Source: Gp13-AA77 sp036521995 (GTDB taxonomy: Bacteria > Acidobacteriota > Terriglobia > UBA7540). From it: DNA of 8,590 nucleotides. The notes under the pieces are model-generated. The model did no database searches. It was not told the DNA's origin and saw only the letters and a program-made list of their open reading frames with translations. A program made the position numbers and the translations under genes. Every line of letters begins with the position of its first letter. Position 1 is the stretch's first letter. The DNA lies in NCBI GenBank assembly GCA_036521995.1, contig DATDGR010000156.1, positions 1 through 8,590 of the forward strand, written 5' to 3'. Below are positions 1 to 3,894 of this stretch, in pieces.

Positions 1-65
1 ATGACCGCAGCAGCCACGGAAGCGGTCGAAGCCGCCAACAGTGCTCTCCAGATTCGGTTCTTCAT
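1..65 (-). CDS. Start of a secreted or envelope protein (partial, runs off left edge)
   Basis: Only the first 21 codons are visible. The ATG at 65-63 is preceded by a strong ribosome-binding site, AGAGGAG at 77-71, with 5 bases between. The peptide begins MKNRIWRALLAASTASVAAA, which has the form of a Sec signal peptide: a basic N-region (K2, R4, R7) followed by an Ala/Leu/Val-rich hydrophobic stretch. The mature protein is outside the window, so no function can be given. It lies 280 bases downstream of the LPXTG gene on the same strand. It could belong to the same surface-protein locus or be an independent unit. The start is well supported by the RBS and signal peptide together. Confidence 0.72.
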   Translation of the reverse strand, partial: MKNRIWRALLAASTASVAAAV

Positions 66-141
66 GTGGTCTCCTCTTTGTGTGTCGCTCATCCTCGTTC
101 TATTCCGGCAGGTTGTGAGACAGTTCCTCGGCCAAGCCGGC

Positions 142-154
142 CGCGGGACCCGCG
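142..154. repeat. Perfect short palindrome CGCGGG-A-CCCGCG
   Basis: Six-base arms are separated by a single A. It sits inside a wider self-complementary stretch in which GCCGG at 136-140 faces CCGGC at 174-178. The minus-strand leader of the left-edge gene would therefore fold strongly. No T-run follows, so this may be leader structure rather than a terminator. Confidence 0.45.
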
Positions 155-233
155 CAAGGGCTTCCGGCCGCATCTTGATCCTCAGCGAAGGCTCAAGGAC
201 GCGGAGGCTCGATCATCTGGGCAGGCAGCGTGG

Positions 234-248
234 CGCGGCTAAGCCGCG
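234..248 (-). terminator. Possible hairpin terminator downstream of the LPXTG gene
   Basis: CGCGGC at 234-239 and GCCGCG at 243-248 form a perfect six-base-pair GC stem with a three-base loop, about 100 bases past the LPXTG stop codon. No U-tract follows on the minus strand, so it would be an atypical or Rho-assisted terminator, or only an RNA-stabilising hairpin. Confidence 0.3.
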
Positions 249-345
249 ATGAGTAGCTTCGTCGCGATCCCCATCGATGTTTCGGCGGCCCGCGCTGAAC
301 CTGGAAGTCGGGGGGAGCAACGAACCTTGTCCCTCCCGTCGTTCC

Positions 346-1152
346 TCAGCGAGTCGTCCGAATGGCTCTCAGCCCCAGACCCAAAGCCAAGGTCAAGGCG
401 CCGAGCAGTCCGATTGTGGGCAGATCGGACCCCGTCTTAGGTAGTTTCGCCGGTGCGGGCTCGGGAGCCGGAGCGGGCGCGGCCTCGGGAGCTGGTGCCG
501 GAGGTGGCGGCGCAACAATCGCCACGAAGACCAGAATGGGAACATCGGGCGCCGGCGGCGGCGGCGGTGGCAGCTGGCCCGTCGTGACTCTCTTCACGTT
601 GACCACGGTCTCCGGCACTTCCACCACCTTGGTGGCGGAAATCTGCATGCCCTTTCTGAGGCCAAAAGCGTCCACCATCTGGCCATTCACATTGAATTTC
701 TGCCCATTCGGGATCTTGAACCGTTCGTTGTGTCCGTCCGGCATGCTCAGGATCACCGAAATAGGCGGCGTAATCTGGAAGATCGTCCCGGTGACCGTCT
801 GGGTGGTGGTGATCATTCTCGGGGTGGTGGTGGTGGTGATGGTCCGCTCCAGCGTCATGCCGGGTTTGAGATCGTGGATTCCCAGTTGTTGCCCGCCGAC
901 CGTAACCCGGGCGCTATCTGGAACGTTGGCGAAGTGCCGGATCTCTCCGTTTTCCATCTTGACCACGAGGTCGTTGCCCGTCACGCTGACCACTGTGCCT
1001 TTCTCGACGCTGACTTCCTTGGTCGCCTTTCCGGCGGCGGCGGTGGTGGTCTGAGTCTCCACCTGCGCCATCAGGCTTACGGGGAAGGCCGCCAAGAGCC
1101 CCACCACCAGCAGCCTGAGTATAGCTTTTCGAGTAAGCTTTCCTCGTTTCAT
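346..1152 (-). CDS. Secreted LPXTG-tailed surface protein, probable sortase substrate
   Basis: 268 aa. Residues 1-29 look like a signal peptide (basic N-region with several K/R, core LLVVGLLAAFPVSLMA, probable cleavage before Q30). Residues 52-110 and 121-180 are two copies of one beta-rich module: GTVVSVTG aligns with GTIFQITP, and VGGQQLGIHDLKPGM with VNGQMVDAFGLRKGM. A Thr-rich linker (T105-T119) joins them. Residues 194-235 are a Pro/Ala-rich spacer. The C-terminus is a complete sorting signal: LPKTG at 237-241, a hydrophobic segment at about 245-262, then a basic RAIRTTR tail. This is the family plan of sortase-processed proteins, cut between T and G. The ATG has the RBS GGAG eight bases upstream, overlapping the sortase stop codon, so the pair is almost certainly co-transcribed and this is the sortase's likely dedicated substrate. 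The ligand or function of the duplicated module is not recognised. Confidence 0.88.
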   Translation of the reverse strand: MKRGKLTRKAILRLLVVGLLAAFPVSLMAQVETQTTTAAAGKATKEVSVEKGTVVSVTGNDLVVKMENGEIRHFANVPDSARVTVGGQQLGIHDLKPGMTLERTITTTTTPRMITTTQTVTGTIFQITPPISVILSMPDGHNERFKIPNGQKFNVNGQMVDAFGLRKGMQISATKVVEVPETVVNVKRVTTGQLPPPPPPAPDVPILVFVAIVAPPPPAPAPEAAPAPAPEPAPAKLPKTGSDLPTIGLLGALTLALGLGLRAIRTTR

Positions 1153-1163
1153 GTTCTCTTCTC

Positions 1164-1874
1164 CTAAGGGTCGATTTCCCCCATCGCTGATCGGGGGATG
1201 CTTGCTTTTCGGTTGAGTTGGTCGTCCGAAACTGATGCTCGAACGATGAAGCGCTGCGGCGCATTACCGATGAAGTAAAAGGGGTAGCAGGTCACCAGCG
1301 TGATGGTGGGCACGCCACGGTCCTCCAAGACTTGCACGTTTTCGGGGTCCACAATTCGAATCTGGTCCGCGATGTAGATTTCCGTTCCCGTCGGCATGTT
1401 CAGTTCGATTCTGTCCCCCACCACAACATCCTTAAGAATCCGAAAGAAACCGTCCCGGTGCCCTGCGATTCCGAGGTTGCCACCCTTTCCCGGGTGCGCC
1501 GTTCCCGTAATTCGCCCCACGCCGCGATTCAACGTCAAATCATCGGTGCCGTCGAGCACCGGCACCTCGAGACCAAGCCTGGGAATTTTCAGCAAGGCCA
1601 GGGGAGGGGCAAAGTGCCGGGTCAAGCTGTCCTCGTAGGCCGCGATGCGCTTCATCGACCACAAACTGAAATCGATGTCGCGTCCCGTGGCGCCTTGAAT
1701 TCCGGCGGTATCCACCAGACCGGGTTTCGCTTGCGCCGCCAGGGAAAATCGATGCACACTGACTCGCGACAGCACGGCACCGTGAAGGCGTGCGGCGACG
1801 TAAACGCCCAGAAGCAACAATCCCATCACCAACAAGAAGCCTTCGACGATCCTCAGTGGCCTATTGCCCGCCGT
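1164..1874 (-). CDS. Class D-like sortase (transpeptidase); start codon uncertain
   Basis: Membrane-anchored cysteine transpeptidase that would cleave LPXTG-type tails between T and G. With the start proposed here (1874) it has 236 aa. Residues about 11-28 form the N-terminal membrane anchor (FLLVMGLLLLGVYVAA), preceded by basic residues. The catalytic residues are visible: His139 in AGHRD, Cys196 in TLVTCYPF and Arg208 in APQRFIV, in the order and spacing of the sortase fold. TLxTCYPF followed by QRFIV resembles class D sortases, from memory. The frame is open up to a GTG at 2114, two bases after the upstream stop, but the extra 80 residues do not look like protein and contain a promoter/operator-like region. 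A perfect Shine-Dalgarno sequence (AAAGGAGG) lies just before ACG at 1874-1872. Other possible starts are GTG 1829 and ATG 1826. The stop is TAG, 11 bases before the LPXTG-protein gene. Function is confident; the exact start is not. Confidence 0.88.
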   Translation of the reverse strand, partial: TAGNRPLRIVEGFLLVMGLLLLGVYVAARLHGAVLSRVSVHRFSLAAQAKPGLVDTAGIQGATGRDIDFSLWSMKRIAAYEDSLTRHFAPPLALLKIPRLGLEVPVLDGTDDLTLNRGVGRITGTAHPGKGGNLGIAGHRDGFFRILKDVVVGDRIELNMPTGTEIYIADQIRIVDPENVQVLEDRGVPTITLVTCYPFYFIGNAPQRFIVRASVSDDQLNRKASIPRSAMGEIDP

Positions 1875-1878
1875 ACTG

Positions 1879-1887
1879 ACCTCCTTT
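1879..1887 (-). promoter_or_regulatory. Perfect Shine-Dalgarno (AAAGGAGGT) inside the long sortase frame
   Basis: AAAGGAGGT reads on the minus strand at 1887-1879. No ATG, GTG or TTG follows within the usual window. The only suitably spaced in-frame codon is ACG at 1874-1872, five bases after GGAGG. Starting there gives a textbook sortase N-terminus, with a few residues and then the membrane anchor, so this site decides the preferred start. Confidence 0.6.
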
Positions 1888-1919
1888 GGTGCGAGTCCCC
1901 AAATCGAGCCCTCTAACTG

Positions 1920-1948
1920 CTTATAGAATGCCCTCGCCAGGACCACAA
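1920..1948 (-). promoter_or_regulatory. Candidate sigma70-type promoter for the sortase-LPXTG pair
   Basis: On the minus strand, TTGTGG (1948-1943) is followed after 17 bases by TATAAG (1925-1920), which matches the -10 consensus at five of six bases. The predicted transcript would begin near 1912 and reach the Shine-Dalgarno at 1887-1879. The -35 is weak (three of six), as expected for an activated promoter. The inverted repeat at 1948-1965 abuts the -35. Inferred from sequence only. Confidence 0.45.
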
Positions 1949-1965
1949 CTGTCAAAACTGACAGT
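1948..1965. promoter_or_regulatory. Putative operator, inverted repeat ACTGTCA-N4-TGACAGT
   Basis: The two seven-base arms are perfect inverted repeats separated by AAAC. A copy identical at 16 of 18 bases lies at 2598-2615, ahead of the receiver-only regulator. Both copies have the same orientation and nearly the same distance to a -10-like box. Length and symmetry fit a dimeric DNA-binding protein, including LuxR/NarL-type HTH proteins, but the cognate factor is unknown. Confidence 0.55.
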
Positions 1966-2116
1966 GCACTGGCGCGAGGCCGCAAACAGAAGCAGAATCC
2001 GATCGGGATTTTGCGACCCTGTCTTCTCGTCCAGCTCCCTCCGCGTCCTAAGACCGAGACGGAAGACACCGCCCCTTTCGTGCCAAATACATCTTCGAGA
2101 ATAGCCTGCTTCACCC

Positions 2117-2545
2117 TTACGAGGAACTCCAGGGTACGACGGGTGAGACGAAGGTACGATTCTCTAAGGCGAACCGGATGGCTCGAATCAAATCGGAGCC
2201 CAGGCGGGACTTGACCACGTAAGCCAGCGCCCCGGCGTCAAAGCACTCCGGGACAAAATCGGGATCTTCGTGCACGGTCAGGAAGATCACCTTGGCGGTG
2301 CTGCCGGACTGCCGGATCTGCCTGACGGCATCAATGCCGTTGAGCACGGGCATGGCGATGTCGACCACCAGAACGTCCGGCTTCAGTTCCGCGGCCGCGT
2401 CCACCAGGGCCTGCCCGTTGTCTACAGTGCCCACCACCTCGAACTCGGCCTCCAGCATGTCCTTCACACGTTTCTGCATTTCTTGGTGATCATCTGCCAA
2501 CAGAACGCGGAGGCGTTTTAGCATGGTATCGGCGGGGGACTTCAT
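2117..2545 (-). CDS. Receiver-only response regulator (no output domain)
   Basis: 142 aa forming one complete CheY-like receiver. Visible are the acidic pair D18/D19 in LLADDH, phospho-acceptor D62 in LVVDIAMP, T90 in FLTV and K112 in VVKS. The protein ends soon after FVSP, the point where NarL/FixJ proteins usually pass into a linker and LuxR-type HTH. Translating downstream shows no HTH remnant, so it is a stand-alone receiver, either an ancient truncation or a phosphate sink/protein-interaction regulator. It is about 50% identical over the receiver to the full-length regulator at 3256-3894, suggesting duplication. Start: ATG 2545 has GAAGG seven bases upstream. An in-frame ATG at 2572 would add nine residues but overlaps a -10-like box and has no good RBS. 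No histidine kinase is adjacent. The stop is TAA, about 240 bases before the proposed sortase start. Confidence 0.85.
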   Translation of the reverse strand: MKSPADTMLKRLRVLLADDHQEMQKRVKDMLEAEFEVVGTVDNGQALVDAAAELKPDVLVVDIAMPVLNGIDAVRQIRQSGSTAKVIFLTVHEDPDFVPECFDAGALAYVVKSRLGSDLIRAIRFALENRTFVSPVVPWSSS

Positions 2546-2569
2546 GAAGAGACCTTCGCCCACCGAAGA

Positions 2570-2598
2570 CATTTAACATTCCGGAAAGCATAGCGCCA
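2570..2598 (-). promoter_or_regulatory. Candidate promoter of the receiver-only regulator
   Basis: A -10-like TTAAAT (2576-2571) or TAAATG (2575-2570) lies downstream of the inverted repeat at 2598-2615. The distance (22-23 bases from the repeat's end) is essentially that seen at the sortase promoter, where TATAAG begins 23 bases after the repeat. The -35 equivalent, TGGCGC, is poor, which would fit an activator-dependent promoter. The box overlaps ATG 2572 and so favours ATG 2545 as the start. Confidence 0.35.
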
Positions 2599-2615
2599 CT
2601 GGCAAAACTAACAGT
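2598..2615. promoter_or_regulatory. Putative operator, second copy of the 18-base inverted repeat
   Basis: ACTGGCAAAACTAACAGT differs from the copy at 1948-1965 (ACTGTCAAAACTGACAGT) at two positions, one in each arm. The spacing of the conserved ACTG and ACAGT ends and the central CAAAACT are kept. The position just upstream of the regulator gene suggests a shared binding site. Confidence 0.5.
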
Positions 2616-2702
2616 CATCCACTTTGGTTTTGTGTCGGTGTCATGTCTCAGAAGTTGGTGTACGAAGTGCGGATTTTTAGAATCTAGAAAGGCCGTCGCC
2701 TG

Positions 2703-2797
2703 GCCCCATAGGGGCGAAATGACGTAGCCCAGGTCGCGACCCTCGGCTCACGCCGTGGCCTACTTTATGCCGCCCGATGCCGCCCGCTTTGCGGGCT
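2703..2797. repeat. REP-like three-hairpin extragenic element
   Basis: Three adjacent inverted repeats are visible: GCCCC-ATA-GGGGC at 2703-2715; a long imperfect stem with ends at 2724-2733 and 2754-2763 (8 of 10 bases pair), enclosing the palindrome GGTCGCGACC (2732-2741) and the small stem CGGC/GCCG (2744-2755); and GCCCGC-TTT-GCGGGC at 2782-2796. A short direct repeat, GCCGCCCG (2770-2777 and 2780-2787), precedes the last hairpin. The design resembles the dispersed extragenic palindromes of Acidobacteriota and Planctomycetes, as I recall them. Genome-wide copy number is unknown. Confidence 0.5.
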
Positions 2798-2847
2798 GAT
2801 TTCTGGAGCGAACTTCGGAGACACGACGTTAGCCGCCCTTACCCGCC

Positions 2848-2870
2848 GGTAGTGTCTCAGAGACACTACC
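2848..2870. repeat. 23-base palindrome with a single central base
   Basis: Arms GGTAGTGTCTC (2848-2858) and GAGACACTACC (2860-2870) are perfectly complementary around A2859. A single-base centre makes a tight RNA hairpin unlikely, so a DNA site for a dimeric protein or a dispersed palindromic repeat is more plausible. It is the longest perfect inverted repeat I found in the window. Confidence 0.6.
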
Positions 2871-2887
2871 TACCCCCGCCCAAGGCC

Positions 2888-2917
2888 TTGACAGTCGGGC
2901 TGAACTGAGTGTACATT
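2888..2917 (+). promoter_or_regulatory. Plus-strand sigma70-like promoter candidate
   Basis: A consensus -35, TTGACA at 2888-2893, is followed after 18 bases by TACATT at 2912-2917 (four of six -10 positions). No plus-strand protein gene follows. If active it would make an untranslated RNA starting near 2924 that carries the hairpin at 2936-2954 and the direct repeats. Confidence 0.35.
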
Positions 2918-2935
2918 ATCGATATGTTTAGAGCC

Positions 2936-2954
2936 GTCCCGGAAGTCCGGGGAC
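2936..2954. repeat. GC-rich hairpin near the possible 5' end of a plus-strand RNA
   Basis: GTCCCGG (2936-2942) pairs with CCGGGGAC (2947-2954) around AAGT, with one bulged G. It begins about 12 bases after the start predicted from the promoter candidate at 2888-2917. No T-run follows directly. Confidence 0.4.
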
Positions 2955-3023
2955 TGGAGATTCTGGACAGAGCCTCCGTGTGTAGGGCCAAAATCAGGCT
3001 CCAAAGGGTCGAAAAACCGTATA

Positions 3024-3044
3024 CCCCCCCCACCCCCCACCCCC
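3024..3044 (-). repeat. G-tract with G-quadruplex potential (minus strand)
   Basis: The plus strand reads C8-A-C6-A-C5, so the minus strand has G5-T-G6-T-G8. The eight-G run can supply two G3 runs, giving the four runs needed for an intramolecular quadruplex. It directly abuts the first 32-base direct repeat. Confidence 0.65.
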
Positions 3045-3073
3045 AAAGCTGGAATGTGATTTAGAATCAGCAA
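3042..3073. repeat. Direct repeat, copy 1 (32 bases)
   Basis: Begins CCCAAAGCTGGAATGT and continues GA-TTTAGAATCA-G-CAA. It matches copy 2 at 29 of 32 positions. Its first three bases are the end of the C-tract. Confidence 0.75.
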
Positions 3074-3094
3074 GATAAACCTATGGAAAACTCG

Positions 3095-3126
3095 CCCAAA
3101 GCTGGAATGTCCTTTAGAATCAACAA
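3095..3126. repeat. Direct repeat, copy 2 (32 bases)
   Basis: Begins CCCAAAGCTGGAATGT and continues CC-TTTAGAATCA-A-CAA. It is offset 53 bases from copy 1 in the same orientation. The differences from copy 1 are two adjacent bases in the middle and one near the end. A shorter match, TTTAGAATC, occurs at 2676-2684. Paired binding sites or remnants of a mobile-element end are both possible. Confidence 0.75.
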
Positions 3127-3127
3127 A

Positions 3128-3152
3128 AGTGTGCTGTACACTATCATTTTTT
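3128..3152. terminator. Weak bidirectional terminator candidate
   Basis: AGTGT (3128-3132) and ACACT (3138-3142) form a five-base-pair stem. On the plus strand it is followed by ATCA and six T (3147-3152). On the minus strand the stem runs into a T-run of three, 114 bases past the response regulator stop. The stem is short, so efficiency would be low. Confidence 0.25.
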
Positions 3153-3199
3153 GGCGTCGTACAACTCATATATAGTCAGCAGGTTAGAAGGAGGGTGCT

Positions 3200-3219
3200 T
3201 TTAAGAATGTGCACTTAAA
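3200..3219. repeat. Small inverted repeat downstream of the response regulator
   Basis: TTTAAG (3200-3205) and CTTAAA (3214-3219) are inverted around eight bases. It lies 37-56 bases past the regulator stop. It is AT-rich and without a clear T-run, so the role is unknown; it could be a processing or pausing site or chance. Confidence 0.25.
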
Positions 3220-3255
3220 TCCGCGCCGAGCACGGAGTCACAAGGGCTCAGAGTT

Positions 3256-3894
3256 TCAACTCAGGATCACCTTGTTCTTGACGCCGTACTGGATCAACTC
3301 GGCCGTGGTTGTCAGACGAAGAAGCGACATTATTCTGTATTTGTGGTAGGCAACAGTTCGAGGCGCCATGTTCAAAATACTTGCCACCTCTTTCATCTGG
3401 TGGCCTTCGACCAGCAACTGCAAAACCTCCCGCTGCCGCGAAGTGAGGGCGCGGCGCGCACTCTTACCCTGAGGGTTTTCGATAAATGCTTTATCAAGTC
3501 GCCGTTTCACGCCCGGCGTGACGTATTTCAGGCCGCGCAAGGCGTTGCGGATGGCTATGGTCAACTCCGAAGCGGCCGAGGTCTTCAGGAGGTAGCCTAA
3601 AGCGCCCACTCGAAACGCTTCCAGCGCCATGTCGGGATCCGGATTCATGGTCAGGAAAATCAGCTTGGTGCGAGGCGACTTCGCTTTCAGTTGCTCAGCC
3701 GCGTCCAGCCCGTTGAGCAAGGGCATAGAAATGTCCAGGACGATGACATCGGGGTTCAATGTCTGAGCTGCCTTCAGCAACGCCCGGCCGTCACCCACGG
3801 TCCCCACGACTTCGAATTCAGGCTCCAGCAGGCCCTTGAAAGCTTCCAACAGCAGCGTGTGGTCATCAGCGAGCAAGACCTTCGTCCGGCTCAT
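3256..3894 (-). CDS. NarL/FixJ-family response regulator (receiver + LuxR HTH)
   Basis: 212 aa, the normal family length. The receiver spans about residues 4-125, with acidic pair D10/D11 (LLADDH), phospho-acceptor D54 (VLDISMP), T82 (FLTM) and K104 (LLKT). The LuxR-type HTH spans about 148-207 (LTSRQREVLQLLVEGHQ, then MKEVASILNMAPRTVAYHKY with the recognition helix). It is predicted to bind DNA as a dimer on phosphorylation. The ATG at 3894 overlaps the nhaA stop codon (ATGA). Its Shine-Dalgarno, GGAGGAGG, lies inside the last nhaA codons, so translation is probably coupled. No histidine kinase is in the window. The receiver is about 50% identical to the receiver-only protein at 2117-2545. 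The transport-operon position suggests control of envelope or ion homeostasis. Binding to the ACTGTCA-N4-TGACAGT sites to its left is possible but is inference. Confidence 0.95.
   Translation of the reverse strand: MSRTKVLLADDHTLLLEAFKGLLEPEFEVVGTVGDGRALLKAAQTLNPDVIVLDISMPLLNGLDAAEQLKAKSPRTKLIFLTMNPDPDMALEAFRVGALGYLLKTSAASELTIAIRNALRGLKYVTPGVKRRLDKAFIENPQGKSARRALTSRQREVLQLLVEGHQMKEVASILNMAPRTVAYHKYRIMSLLRLTTTAELIQYGVKNKVILS

Larger units (their letters stand above)
66..345. other. Intergenic region with hairpins between the LPXTG gene and the left-edge gene
   Basis: No convincing gene is seen. Plus-strand open frames here lack plausible start sites or protein character. The stretch is GC-rich and holds several inverted repeats, described separately. 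I see no T-run after any of them, so a classical intrinsic terminator is not evident, and no clear sigma70 promoter for the left-edge gene could be picked out. Confidence 0.6.
2573..3255. other. Long intergenic region rich in repeats and structured DNA
   Basis: About 680 bases lie between the two response regulator genes. A 99-codon minus-strand open frame (2870-3169) crosses the C/G tract and both direct repeats and has no protein-family character, so I do not call it a gene. Individual elements are listed separately: an operator copy, a REP-like block, a 23-base palindrome, a plus-strand promoter candidate, a G-rich tract, paired 32-base repeats and small hairpins. Such density suggests regulatory or mobile-derived DNA. 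Confidence 0.7.

Noticed and set aside
1..440. Two plus-strand open frames (1-252 and 249-440)
   Set aside because: The first is antisense to a signal-peptide start with a strong RBS; the second is Arg/Ser-rich and antisense to the LPXTG tail. Neither has a convincing start.
362..1054. Long plus-strand open frame opposite the LPXTG gene
   Set aside because: It is Gly/Ala/Val-rich low-complexity sequence mirroring the Pro/Ala/Thr codons of the true gene, with no RBS; the minus-strand frame has signal peptide, domains and sorting signal.
1900..1966. Sigma54 promoter reading of the sortase upstream region
   Set aside because: No GG-N10-GC spacing was found near either inverted repeat, and no sigma54 activator is encoded nearby.
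2703..3126. CRISPR array from the repeated elements
   Set aside because: Only two 32-base units exist, the REP-like hairpins are not regularly spaced identical repeats, and no cas gene is present.
2870..3169. Minus-strand 99-codon open frame in the intergenic region
   Set aside because: It crosses the G-tract (poly-Gly) and both direct repeats, has no RBS or domain pattern, and codon use unlike its neighbours.
3189..3220. Plus-strand RBS-like GAAGGAGG followed by GTG and ATG
   Set aside because: The frame stops after a few codons (ATG TGC ACT TAA); nothing suggests a leader peptide since no plus-strand gene follows.
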